From the NCBI RefSeq assembly GCF_019977235.1, contig NZ_AP024646.1, positions 2,046,001-2,110,000 on the forward strand: a DNA stretch of 64,000 nt, given 5' to 3'. Each line of letters starts with the position of its first letter. Positions within the stretch are counted from its first letter, which is position 1. Below are positions 38,221-46,850 of the stretch, piece by piece. This stretch comes from Arthrobacter sp. StoSoilB5 (GTDB taxonomy: Bacteria > Actinomycetota > Actinomycetes > Actinomycetales > Micrococcaceae). Both the position numbers and the translations under genes were made by a program. Below the pieces are notes generated by a model. That model was given only the letters and a program-made list of their open reading frames with translations, was not told the DNA's origin and searched no databases.

Positions 38221-39495
38221 CTAGGCCGAGAGCAGCAGTAGCTGGTCCGGGATGGTGTTCAGGAAGCTTTGCCAGCTTCCGTCGAGGGTTGCCGGGGGCG
38301 TGTTCTGGCGGCTGGTGGCGTCTTTGATGCCGCTGGAGGTTGAGATCAGTACGGGGTGTTCGCCCAGGTCCAGTCCGCTGGCTTCGGCTTGGGCGAGCCC
38401 GGCGAAAGAGGTTGCCGATGCGTTTTCAACGTAGAAGCCGTGCCTGGCGAGTTCGTGGTGTGCGGTGAGGATGTCCGTTTCGCTGACAGCCAGGGCGTGG
38501 CCTTGTGATTCCTGGATGCTCATGAGGGCATGAAGGCTGGTGACCTTGACGTTGATGGAACTGGCCAGGCTCTTGCCGCCTTGAACGGGGGCCGGGTCGG
38601 TTAGTTGTTGGGCGAGGCTGTTGTGCAGCGGGGCCGAAACTGCCGGCTCAACGCTGATCATCCTGGGAAGGGTTCCTATCGTCCCGGCGGTGTGCATCTC
38701 TTTGAAGCCGCGCCAGATTCCGCATAGGGCTTCGGCGTATCCGGTGGGCACGATCACCGAGGTCGGGGCTTTCCAGCCGAGTTGTTCGGCGAGTTCGAAA
38801 GCGATCGTTTTGTAGCCTTCGACGGCGACAGGGTTACCGGTGGCCGGGGCTGTGAAGTTCGAGAACGGGTACCACCCCAGTTCGTGGACCGATCGTTCCA
38901 CCAGGTCCCAGCGGCGGTCCCCGGGCACGATGACCAGATGCGCTCCGTACGCCGTGACGGCGGACCTGACCGGCGCCGGCATTCCCTCGTGGGTGATGAC
39001 CACGCAGGGCAGGCCGGCCCTGGCGGCGTAAGCGGCCGCGGACAGGGCATGGTTGCCGCTGGAGGAAACGACCGTTACCTTGGCGCCAGTGGAGGCTGCG
39101 TGGGATGCAGCCACGGCGCAGAGCCGGTCTTTATGGGACCACGTCGGGTTCTGGGACTCGTCCTTGAGGTAAACCTTGCGCCCGGCACGGTCGATAACAA
39201 GCAGCGGCGTGTTGCCCTCACCGAGGGTGACTTCGTGGCCGCGGGCCAGCGGGGGAAGACTGGCCCGCCACCGCCAGATCCCGCCACGCCGGTCATCGGG
39301 CACGGGCGGGACGAAGGCTGGGTACTGGTCCTCGTCGAGCTCGTAGTTGGCCCGGAATCCGTCTCGCCGGCAGGCCGGGCAGCCCTCAAAGATACCGTTG
39401 CCGGCGGCGTCCGCCGAGCAACGCACACACCGGATGTGAAGGGAAGGTGCAGGACGTGCGTCCGTTTCGGGTGCACTGCTGGATCGGGTTTTCAA
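38221..39495 (-). CDS. threonine-synthase-like PLP enzyme, copy 2
   Basis: Identical to the 424-aa protein at 27805-29079: N-terminal zinc ribbon, PLP Lys in SHKDR, SSGNH phosphate loop. It begins with TTG inside the stop of iclR copy 2 and is followed after 45 bp by the M24 gene. A PLP enzyme, a creatinase-fold hydrolase and an ATP-dependent amidase in one transcript suggest stepwise breakdown of a nitrogen-containing compound with loss of an amino acid or ammonia (inference). Confidence 0.85.
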   Translation of the reverse strand: MKTRSSSAPETDARPAPSLHIRCVRCSADAAGNGIFEGCPACRRDGFRANYELDEDQYPAFVPPVPDDRRGGIWRWRASLPPLARGHEVTLGEGNTPLLVIDRAGRKVYLKDESQNPTWSHKDRLCAVAASHAASTGAKVTVVSSSGNHALSAAAYAARAGLPCVVITHEGMPAPVRSAVTAYGAHLVIVPGDRRWDLVERSVHELGWYPFSNFTAPATGNPVAVEGYKTIAFELAEQLGWKAPTSVIVPTGYAEALCGIWRGFKEMHTAGTIGTLPRMISVEPAVSAPLHNSLAQQLTDPAPVQGGKSLASSINVKVTSLHALMSIQESQGHALAVSETDILTAHHELARHGFYVENASATSFAGLAQAEASGLDLGEHPVLISTSSGIKDATSRQNTPPATLDGSWQSFLNTIPDQLLLLSA

Positions 39496-40292
39496 AGTAC
39501 TTTCCTCAGGTCGTGGTTGTCTTGCCGGATGAAGGCGCTGCTGAGCTCGGCGGCGCAGTGGATCACGTCGTGGGTCATTTCCTGCAGTTCGGTGGCGCTG
39601 ACCAAACCGATCGCGAAGCCGTTACTGACCGCGGCCACCGGGCGTCCCAAGGGGCCAAGTACCGGGGCGGCGATGGAACCGACCATCTCGTAGTGTTCCC
39701 CGCTGTTCATTGCATACCCGGCCTCCCGGGCACGTTCCAGGCGGGCCATGATCGCCTCAACATCGGTGACAGTGTTTGGTGAGAGACGCTCCAACGGCTC
39801 ACGCGAGAGCAACTCCCGGGCTTCCTCCGGCGGCATGTGTGCCAGCAGGATCGTGCCCATCGCGGTGGTATGGGCATAGGTCCGGGTCCCAGGGGTCGCC
39901 CGGATCTGAATCGGGCCAGGAGCCTCCACAGCGGAGAGGTACGTGATGTGCCGGCCATGCAGCACACCCAGATACACCGTGTGCGCCGTCCGCGCAGCCA
40001 ACGCACGCATCGGCCCCATCGCAGCTTCCTCCAACGCCCGGTGCAACGGATACAGACTGCCCACCTCGAACGCATGCAACCCGATCCGGTACCTCCCATC
40101 CGCCTCCCGCTCCAGGAACCCCGCAGCAGCCAACGTCTGGGCAATCCGGAACACCACCGTCTTACCCAACCCCAACCGCCGCGCCATCTCCGCCGCCCCC
40201 AGACTCGGCGTACCAGGCCCAAAACAATCCAACACACTCACAGCCCGCTCCACCGACTGCAAAGAACCCCTCCGCGCCCCCTCCATGGCCAC
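39492..40292 (-). CDS. IclR-family regulator, copy 2
   Basis: This 266-aa IclR regulator is identical to copy 1 from ARRGSLQS onward. Only the first few codons differ (VAMEG here against VSESTNRPEG). GTG 40292 has SD AAAGGAAC at about 6 nt; ATG 40286 is two codons inside; the frame is open from 40367. The operator-like pair at 40300-40330 overlaps this SD, implying autorepression. It is the first gene of the operon iclR, PLP enzyme, M24, mmgE, hyuA, hyuB. Identical effector domains mean copies 1 and 2 sense the same ligand. Confidence 0.9.
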   Translation of the reverse strand: MAMEGARRGSLQSVERAVSVLDCFGPGTPSLGAAEMARRLGLGKTVVFRIAQTLAAAGFLEREADGRYRIGLHAFEVGSLYPLHRALEEAAMGPMRALAARTAHTVYLGVLHGRHITYLSAVEAPGPIQIRATPGTRTYAHTTAMGTILLAHMPPEEARELLSREPLERLSPNTVTDVEAIMARLERAREAGYAMNSGEHYEMVGSIAAPVLGPLGRPVAAVSNGFAIGLVSATELQEMTHDVIHCAAELSSAFIRQDNHDLRKVL

Positions 40293-40299
40293 ACCTGTT

Positions 40300-40330
40300 C
40301 CTTTCAGCGGATTATCATTTCGTATTTCGG
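40300..40330. promoter_or_regulatory. degenerate IclR-type operator pair upstream of iclR copy 2
   Basis: TCGTATTTCGG (40320-40330) and CCTTTCAGCGG (40300-40310) are 20 bp apart between the divergent regulator and ABC operons. Both are weaker matches than the sites at 26946 or 50767. If real, copy 2 and copy 1 promoters would differ in strength. Confidence 0.35.
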
Positions 40331-40498
40331 TACTAGGTTGCGTGTATGGCGACGCGTTGTCAACCATCTCCCGGGATGCCGCTTCCGCGCCATGCGGTTC
40401 TTATCACGCGCCTTGGGTGCGGATTCTTCGTCATCTCCTCCGCACTTGATGCAATCTATTGACGTCGACGCAGCATAGGGTGACACTACTCACATCGT

Positions 40499-40529
40499 CC
40501 GTTGCGCGCATAGCCGTGCCGATAATCGA
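40499..40529. promoter_or_regulatory. IclR-type operator pair upstream of ABC importer
   Basis: CCGTTGCGCGC (40499-40509) and CCGATAATCGA (40519-40529) lie 20 bp apart and end 4 bp before the SD of the binding-protein gene. The spacing matches the other pairs; the right half-sites are imperfect. Confidence 0.45.
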
Positions 40530-40544
40530 AACAAGGTGAATGAG

Positions 40545-41858
40545 TTGACCGTTCAAGGCAAAGCTGTTGACCGTAGGAACTTCCTGAAGGGCGTGGTCCT
40601 TACAGCGGCCTTGCCGCTGACCGTCTCGGCCTGTTCGTCCCCGTCAAAGTCGACGGGGAGCGGGGAAGTCAAGTTTGTGCTGTGGGACTACCAGCCGGAT
40701 ACATCCAAGGGCCTCGTGGCCGGATTTCAGAAGCAGGCCCAGGGCGTCACCGTAACTACTCAAATCGAGCCGTACGCCCAGTACCCGACGTCGGTCCAAT
40801 TCATGCAAACGGGAAAGCAGCCCTTCGATGTGTTGTACATGCAGGACGAGCGACTGGCACAGTGGTCCAGTTGGATGGAGCCCATCGAAGGCTATGATGG
40901 CGCCAGCGCGCTCATTGCGAAGCTCAGCCCCGCAGCGAAACAGGCCCTGACCCACAACGGAAAGGTCTATGGCCTTCCTTACTTTCTCGGTTTCGTTGCT
41001 TTCACGTACAACGACCTCATGCTGGCCAAAGCCGGCATCCCTAAGCCCGCATCAACGTGGGACGAACTCCTTACCCACGCCAAGCAACTGAAGAGCCAAG
41101 GAATTTCACAGTATCCATTGGTCTTCCCTGGGGGACTCGGCTCATCTCAGATCTCCTACATCTTCTACAGCATGCTTGCCTCGAGGGCAGGTTCGCTTTT
41201 GGACGACAAGGGAAAGCTGACCAAGGAAGCCAAAGCCTCCATGCAATGGCTTGTTGATGCCCAAAAGGCCGGAGTCCTCCATCCATCCATCCTTCAACTG
41301 GACTACCAGACGGCACCGAAGGCCTTCATGACCGGAGAGCACGCTTTCATGCTCGCACTCTCGAATGCTTCCGGACCGGCCTTCGCGAATGACCCGAAGG
41401 CGTCCAAGGTTGCCGGACATGCAAAGCTGGCGCTGATGCCCGGCAACGGGGCAACAATCTCGTGGACCCGGGGCATTGGTATGAACAGCGCGTCGACGAA
41501 CAAGGAGCAGGCGTGGGAACTCATCAAGTACTTGGGTGGGACTGACAAGAACGGTGAGTACGTCGCAGCAGAAACCTGGATGGAAAAGGCCGGTCTGCCG
41601 TACGGATACAACGACGAGAAACTGGCCAACTCAAGCCAAGTCACCAGCACCCTGAAGGTGTGGACCGACCCCAGCCTCTGGAACGACCAGCTTCAGAAAG
41701 GGATCCACCTGTCTGCGGTGACCCCGTTCAGCAAGTCAGGCTTTCCCCAGTTGGATGACAAGATCCAGCGCACACTCCAAGATGTCATTTCAGGCAACAC
41801 CTCGATTGACGCGGCCGCAACGACCCTCGAGGACACGGCCAAGAGTCTTGGAGCCTGA
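40545..41858 (+). CDS. ABC importer substrate-binding lipoprotein (CUT1-like)
   Basis: This extracellular solute-binding protein of about 437 aa has a Tat-type signal (DRRNFLKG), a hydrophobic stretch and a lipobox VSAC, so it should be exported folded and lipidated. The mature part follows the family-1 (MalE-like) pattern: KFVLWDYQPD, DVLYMQDERLAQW, GKVYGLPYFLGFVAFTYN, WTRGIGMNSAS. Start TTG 40545 is chosen because AAGGTG lies 5-6 nt upstream; GTG 40536 is in frame. The family mostly binds oligosaccharides or polyols, though some members bind other organics. It forms an operon with two permeases and two enzymes. Confidence 0.88.
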   Translation: MTVQGKAVDRRNFLKGVVLTAALPLTVSACSSPSKSTGSGEVKFVLWDYQPDTSKGLVAGFQKQAQGVTVTTQIEPYAQYPTSVQFMQTGKQPFDVLYMQDERLAQWSSWMEPIEGYDGASALIAKLSPAAKQALTHNGKVYGLPYFLGFVAFTYNDLMLAKAGIPKPASTWDELLTHAKQLKSQGISQYPLVFPGGLGSSQISYIFYSMLASRAGSLLDDKGKLTKEAKASMQWLVDAQKAGVLHPSILQLDYQTAPKAFMTGEHAFMLALSNASGPAFANDPKASKVAGHAKLALMPGNGATISWTRGIGMNSASTNKEQAWELIKYLGGTDKNGEYVAAETWMEKAGLPYGYNDEKLANSSQVTSTLKVWTDPSLWNDQLQKGIHLSAVTPFSKSGFPQLDDKIQRTLQDVISGNTSIDAAATTLEDTAKSLGA

Positions 41859-41910
41859 CGATGGGGACAGTCCTGCAGCCCACGCCTTCACTGAAGGGTC
41901 GGATACCGAA

Positions 41911-42819
41911 ATGAGCAAAGACACCGCCCGGAAGGTAACGGCTCTCAGAAATAACGCGGCACTCTACTGGTTGTCAGCACCGGCCGTTCTCCTCCTTGCC
42001 GCCACCCTGATCGCACCCATGGTGATGGCCGTTAACTCCAGCCTTCACGCTGGAAAGACAGGAAGCCTTGCGGATCTGGGGGAGTGGATTGGTTTTGCCA
42101 ATTACCAAAGCCTGTTCAGTGACCCTGCTCTGCGGGCATCCCTCGTGGTGACAGTATTCTTTTGTCTGGGAACTGTCGTACTCACCAGCGTCGGTGGATA
42201 CTGCATAGCACTCGTCCTTGTACGTAAGAGTGTGGCTTCGACTCTGGTTCTGATCCTTGTCATGGTTGGCTGGGCCATGCCGTTGATCGTCAACGGGCTT
42301 CTGTGGCGTCTGATTTACGACCCCGTTCAAAGCCCGATCAATTCATTCTTCAACCACCTCGGCGTCACACTCCCGGACGCAATGGCAAACCCCCTGGGCA
42401 CGCCCACAGGTGCTCTGATCGGCACGATCGTTGCCTACGCGTGGAAAATGATCCCGTTCACAGCAATCCTCTTGTTTGGTGCCCTTCAGGAGCGATCTCC
42501 GGAGATTTACGCGGCAGCCAAACTGGACGGGGCGAACATATGGCAGACCTTCAGGCATTTGACTCTTCCCTTGACAAGACCGGTGCTATTGATCGTGGTG
42601 ACCCTAAGCACCATTTGGTCACTGCGTGAGTTCGACACCATCTATGTCCTAACCAAGGGAGGGCCCGGTTCTGCCACAACGACACTGAACTGGTTCGCTT
42701 ATACACAGACATTCGAGTACGGAAGCGTCGGCCTCGGCACAGCATTGGCTGTTCTCCTGGGAGGCCTCGCCGTTGTGATCACGGCCATTTACACGCTCGT
42801 GCTGGGCGAGAAGGACTGA
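41911..42819 (+). CDS. ABC importer permease, MalF-like
   Basis: This 302-aa inner-membrane protein has about six membrane helices and the EAA loop (EIYAAAKLDGANIWQTFRH, about residue 195), which contacts the ATPase. ATG 41911 is chosen because the frame upstream to 41755 overlaps the binding-protein gene and lacks membrane character; GAAGGG lies about 13 nt upstream, a weak SD. It is 52 bp after the binding protein and 3 bp before the second permease. No ATP-binding subunit is present in the window, so a shared MsiK-type ATPase elsewhere is assumed. Confidence 0.88.
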   Translation: MSKDTARKVTALRNNAALYWLSAPAVLLLAATLIAPMVMAVNSSLHAGKTGSLADLGEWIGFANYQSLFSDPALRASLVVTVFFCLGTVVLTSVGGYCIALVLVRKSVASTLVLILVMVGWAMPLIVNGLLWRLIYDPVQSPINSFFNHLGVTLPDAMANPLGTPTGALIGTIVAYAWKMIPFTAILLFGALQERSPEIYAAAKLDGANIWQTFRHLTLPLTRPVLLIVVTLSTIWSLREFDTIYVLTKGGPGSATTTLNWFAYTQTFEYGSVGLGTALAVLLGGLAVVITAIYTLVLGEKD

Positions 42820-42822
42820 CTA

Positions 42823-43731
42823 ATGAACGTGCAAACCAAGTCCGCACCACCGGAACAGGACATTTTCTTGTCAGCAGTGTCGATGCCGCGAAAGGACCGG
42901 CCAAGATATTCACCGGGCGAGCGGCTGCTCTACGTCCTCGGAGTAGCGTTCTCCGTTATCGTCCTCGGTGTGCCGGTGCTCATTCTTCTTCTCGTGAGTA
43001 TTTCTGCGGCGGGAGGATGGACGTTCGCCAACTACGCGGTGCTCCTGGGTCTGGAAACCAGCGAGGATTCTTACAACACCGCTGTACAGTATTTTGGCCA
43101 CGGCCTGGTCAACAGCCTACTGGTGGCGACCGTTGCAACGGTTGTGGTCGTGACCGCTTCCGTCCCCTTGGCGTACGTGCTGGGGCGCGTTGTTTCTCCG
43201 CGCGTCATGAATATCAGTGTTATGGGCTTGATAGCCCTGAGGGTGCTGCCTCCGATGACTTTGATGATTCCTATCTATGTTGTGGCGACCACAAATGGAC
43301 TAACCAACAGCCGCATCCTCACAGGCATTCTTTACGCTGCTTTCGAAATGCCCTACGTCATTTGGATCATGGCAGGATTCTTCCACCGCTTGCCTGCGGA
43401 ACTGGAGGAAGCCGCGTTGCTTGACGGCTGTACGAAACTGGGTGCGCTGCGGCGCGTCCTCCTGCCCTTGGCTGTCCCGGGCCTGTTCGCGTCTGCCCTC
43501 TTTACTTTTGTCTATGTCTGGAGCGACATGTTCATTTCCTTGCTGATGCTCGCCTCCCCAGACAGCCGAACGTTGCCGGTCCTGCTATCCAGCTTCGTCT
43601 CGGGCATTCAGTCGACCCCGTACGGGCTCGTTATGGCCTCGGGTGTCATTGCGGTGCTCATCCCGGCTGCCCTTGCCGTAGCCCTTCGTCGCCTTGTGGT
43701 CGGTGGGCTGGCACTGGAAGGACAACGCTGA
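42823..43731 (+). CDS. ABC importer permease, MalG-like
   Basis: This 302-aa permease has six predicted helices and the EAA loop (ELEEAALLDGCTKLGALRR, about residue 190). It begins 3 bp after the first permease and overlaps the next gene by one base (TGATG). The overlap with an enzyme gene rather than an ATPase shows that uptake and the first catabolic step are translationally linked. Confidence 0.88.
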   Translation: MNVQTKSAPPEQDIFLSAVSMPRKDRPRYSPGERLLYVLGVAFSVIVLGVPVLILLLVSISAAGGWTFANYAVLLGLETSEDSYNTAVQYFGHGLVNSLLVATVATVVVVTASVPLAYVLGRVVSPRVMNISVMGLIALRVLPPMTLMIPIYVVATTNGLTNSRILTGILYAAFEMPYVIWIMAGFFHRLPAELEEAALLDGCTKLGALRRVLLPLAVPGLFASALFTFVYVWSDMFISLLMLASPDSRTLPVLLSSFVSGIQSTPYGLVMASGVIAVLIPAALAVALRRLVVGGLALEGQR

Positions 43732-45110
43732 TGACCGACCTCCAATCAGAACACACAGAGGCACAACAGTGGCCGTCGCAGACTCTGGAGATAGCCTCCT
43801 GGATAATCCACGCCTCATCCCGTGACGCCGATCCGGACGCGTACGCAAGCGCACAGGTCTCCGTCACAGACTTCCTTGGTTGCGCGGTTTCGGGCTCTGA
43901 AACTACCGAGGCCAAGTTGATAGGGGACACCGTCTGCTCACCCGGCCGCGTTCCAGCGCTCGGCCAGTCCGGGCTGAAACTGCACCCTGCGTCCGCAGCC
44001 TATCTGCACGCCTGGCAGGCGCATGCATACGAGATGGACGATGGAGACTGGGACACATGGGGGCATCTGGGATCGCCAACCATTGCCGCAGCGCTCTCCG
44101 CAGGATGGCACTCCTCTGCCACATTGTCTGACTTGACCGACGCGGTATCCATTGCCTTTTCGTTTGGAATGGCTCTGGGGCGAGCTATTAATCCGGTCCA
44201 TTACGCACGCGGCTTTTGCACAACAGGAACGATTGGCACCCTTACCGCAGCAGCCGCCGCGTCCCGCCTCCTGGGCCTCAATGAAGTATCCACCGCCCAC
44301 GCGCTGGACTTCGCAGTAGCCCAGGCATCAGGGGTTCGACAGTTCGCCGTCAGCGGCAGCAGTTCGTGCCTCATTATCCCTGCAAACGCTGCACGCACAG
44401 GCTTTGAAGCCGCGATTCTCGCGGCAAACGGTCTCCTTGGCGGCCGGTATGCCATTGAAGGAGAACTCGGGTTCCTTCAGGTATTTGGAAACCAGGTCAG
44501 TGGCCTGTCAGTACCAGCTGAGCCAGGGCATCACGTCCCCCGGATCTACTTCAAACCGCATAGCTGCTGTGGGAATGCAATTGGCCCGATCCACACCTTC
44601 GCCGAGGCCTGGCGGAGTCTAGGAAAGACCGAACTTGAACGCATCCATTTCGAACTTCCCAAAGAAGTAGCACGCAACGTGGACCATCAGACGCCTCGGA
44701 GTGAACTTGAACAACATCTGAGCCTGCAGCTGGCAGTGGCCATGCATCTCACCAATGGCGGGATCGGTGCTCGGGACCTGATCAATCTTCACATTACCGA
44801 CGACGTGCGGAAGACGATGGGAACTGTGGAAATTTCTGTTCTGAGCTCGGACCAAGGCGAGGGACTTATTGAAGGCAACATCGGATACGTCTCGCTGTGC
44901 GCGACCGATGGACGTTCCATAAGACGGACCGTGTCGGCTCTAGGACCTCAAATTGGTCAGACAGAAATAACCAAGAAGTTCGAAGAATTGGTGGAACCGT
45001 CGCTGGGAAGTAGCGGCACGGCAGGCATTCTCGCCCTGCTTTCGAACGACTCCACATCCATACGCGATCTGCTTCAGGCCGGACACGGTCCGAGGTCACT
45101 CACCTCATAG
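43731..45110 (+). CDS. MmgE/PrpD-family protein in ABC operon
   Basis: This 459-aa protein is a second island-specific MmgE/PrpD member. The N-terminal helical domain has SVTDFLGCAVSGSE and AYLHAWQAHAYEMDDGDWD. The signature GFCTTGTIGTLTAAAAASRLLGL lies near residue 160, and YFKPHSCCGNAIGPIHTF near residue 275. It is clearly different from the copy at 35531 and from PrpD. Direct coupling to the permease gene suggests it acts on the imported compound or its first product. Dehydration, isomerisation or decarboxylation of a tri- or dicarboxylate is the family's chemistry; the exact reaction is unknown. Confidence 0.85.
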   Translation: MTDLQSEHTEAQQWPSQTLEIASWIIHASSRDADPDAYASAQVSVTDFLGCAVSGSETTEAKLIGDTVCSPGRVPALGQSGLKLHPASAAYLHAWQAHAYEMDDGDWDTWGHLGSPTIAAALSAGWHSSATLSDLTDAVSIAFSFGMALGRAINPVHYARGFCTTGTIGTLTAAAAASRLLGLNEVSTAHALDFAVAQASGVRQFAVSGSSSCLIIPANAARTGFEAAILAANGLLGGRYAIEGELGFLQVFGNQVSGLSVPAEPGHHVPRIYFKPHSCCGNAIGPIHTFAEAWRSLGKTELERIHFELPKEVARNVDHQTPRSELEQHLSLQLAVAMHLTNGGIGARDLINLHITDDVRKTMGTVEISVLSSDQGEGLIEGNIGYVSLCATDGRSIRRTVSALGPQIGQTEITKKFEELVEPSLGSSGTAGILALLSNDSTSIRDLLQAGHGPRSLTS

Positions 45111-45287
45111 GATCCGGTTCGTTTTATCTCCTCGGTTGGTGTCAGGGCAACGGTTTCGCGTTTCGCCCGGGACGTGGGCCCTGCCTTGACACTGACGAGG
45201 CTTTTCCCCGGTCTCCCACGCACTCGCATGCGGCGCCATTGGGCGCCGGTGACAGCATGGCTAAAGGCGCCTTGCCCGTTGATAGAC

Positions 45288-45297
45288 AGTTATAACT
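45288..45297. promoter_or_regulatory. AT-rich palindrome upstream of Ldh2 gene
   Basis: The perfect palindrome AGTTATAACT lies in the 212-bp gap before the dehydrogenase gene, 13 bp before its SD (TTGGAGGA). It may be a -10 region or an operator. The rest of this gap shows nothing recognisable. Confidence 0.35.
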
Positions 45298-45322
45298 AAT
45301 TATCCTTGGAGGATATGTTCGT

Positions 45323-46315
45323 ATGCCAACAATCACAGTGTCAGTTGGAGATCTGGAGTTGACGGCATCCGCCGCGCTCCAACGTCATGGCGCGACCAAA
45401 AGCGCAGCGGTCGAGGTCGCCAAAGCCCTTCGACGGGCAGAACAATACGGAGATTCACATTGTGGACTGCGACATCTGGAGCTCGACTGCGCCCAGCTTG
45501 CCAGCGGAAGAGTGGACGGGAGGGCAAAGCCATCGGCCCATCGTGTTAAACCAGGCCTCATTCGCGCTGACGCAAACAACGGATTCTCCCAGCCAGCTTT
45601 TGCGCTCGGCTTCCCAGACGCGCTCCTGGCAGCGGAATCGCACGGCGTCGCTGTTTTGGCCATCAGTAATGCTTACACATGTGGTGCACTCGGATACTTC
45701 CCTGAACTGATAGCCGAGCGTGGGTACGTCGGCGTTGCCTTCACTAACGCCTCAGCCAGCGTCGTTCCTCCGGGCGGAACAAAGCCCGTCCTGGGAACAA
45801 ACCCAATCGCTATGTCAGTCCCGGACGGTAGAGGCGGTATAGCATTCCAGTTCGACCAATGCACCAGTTCGGCCAACCTACGCCATATCAGGGAAGCCGC
45901 CAGGACCTCCAGCCCAATACCGGAGGGCTGGGCCGTATCCCCAAAGGGCGAGCCCACCACCAGCGCATCGGAGGCACTTGCGGGAGGCTTGCTGCCTTTT
46001 GGAGGCCCAAAGGGTTTTAGCATCGGTTTAATGGTCGAAATTCTGGCTTCATTCTTCACCGACTCTGCCATGTCGCTCCACACCTCCAACTTGCAAGCTA
46101 CCGTTGGCCCCCCTCACGGGTTGGGAATTTTCTGCCTGCTGCTCGATCCAACAGCGATTGCAGGGGATGCGTTCGAAAGGAAGCTTGATATTTTGCAGAC
46201 AGCAGTACAAGCCCAACCTGGCACCCGGCTGCCTGGCACCGGGAAGTCAAAGCAAAGCCGCGTAGCCGTCAATAGCCTTCTTTGGGAGCGTGCTCAAATA
46301 TTGGCTGGCGCCTGA
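45323..46315 (+). CDS. Ldh2/malate dehydrogenase-family NAD(P) oxidoreductase
   Basis: This 330-aa enzyme belongs to the malate/L-lactate (Ldh2, YlbC/DpkA-type) family, which reduces 2-oxoacids, ureidoglycolate or cyclic imines. Recognisable parts are DSHCGLRHL (about residue 49), ISNAYTCGALGYFPEL (about 117), NASASVVPPGGTKPVLGTNP and GGPKGFSIGLMVEIL. The usual catalytic His in the N-x-HxG loop is replaced by Thr-Cys here, as in a diverged subfamily. SD TTGGAGGA is good. It follows the MmgE/PrpD gene by 212 bp and is likely part of the same pathway, handling a hydroxyacid-oxoacid step. Confidence 0.85.
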   Translation: MPTITVSVGDLELTASAALQRHGATKSAAVEVAKALRRAEQYGDSHCGLRHLELDCAQLASGRVDGRAKPSAHRVKPGLIRADANNGFSQPAFALGFPDALLAAESHGVAVLAISNAYTCGALGYFPELIAERGYVGVAFTNASASVVPPGGTKPVLGTNPIAMSVPDGRGGIAFQFDQCTSSANLRHIREAARTSSPIPEGWAVSPKGEPTTSASEALAGGLLPFGGPKGFSIGLMVEILASFFTDSAMSLHTSNLQATVGPPHGLGIFCLLLDPTAIAGDAFERKLDILQTAVQAQPGTRLPGTGKSKQSRVAVNSLLWERAQILAGA

Positions 46316-46850
46316 CACGAAGCCGCCCGCGGGCGGTCAGCGCAGGCAACGCCCTGACGCAAAACTTCAGTCTCACACACAGCTCAGAGTGCCCGACGAC
46401 GCCGGCAAGAAGGCAAGAGCGCAATTGCCACCTAATGTGTCGGGTTTCTTTGCGCGGAAGATGGGTCGCCGCTGTTGAAACGTTAGAACCTCAGGCGTCA
46501 TGCGGTTCACGACGGTGGCGAAGAACCAAGATTTGATTGTCACTGGTTCGGGTTCCTAGGCCTTGGCTTGTGGCGAAGGTGTTAGCCAACTCCAGGTTTC
46601 CAGCTCGCTTCGATGATCAATCCGAGCTGAGAGTTGGCGACGCCAGAGCCGGTGTGACAACGACGACGGTCCGGGCGGAGGAGTATCCGCCCGGACCGAT
46701 GCTTTTGATCTTGGTTGGCGAATGGACCGATCTCTGGCTGGCCGGCATCCAAGAGTTCAAGGCCGCACTGGTTTGGGCCATTCTCTTGGCGGTGAAATCA
46801 GGGGGCCTTGTCCGGACCTGCGGTCAGCCGCCGTTCCGGAAACGTTGTGA
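46316..46850. other. 535 bp without a supported gene
   Basis: This gap lies between the Ldh2 gene (+) and the end of the prp operon (-). It holds a GC palindrome CCGCCCGCGGGCGG at 46323-46336 that could help end the rightward transcript. Open frames here lack SD sequences and family resemblance. Confidence 0.5.

Larger units (their letters stand above)
36937..40284 (-). repeat. inverted repeat arm B (3,348 bp)
   Basis: This is the mirror copy of 27016-30363. Divergence begins at 36936 (mmgE codon 4) and at 40285 (just inside the start of the regulator). This copy has the full downstream operon and is therefore the probable parent. The spacer between arms is 6,573 bp (30364-36936). Confidence 0.95.
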
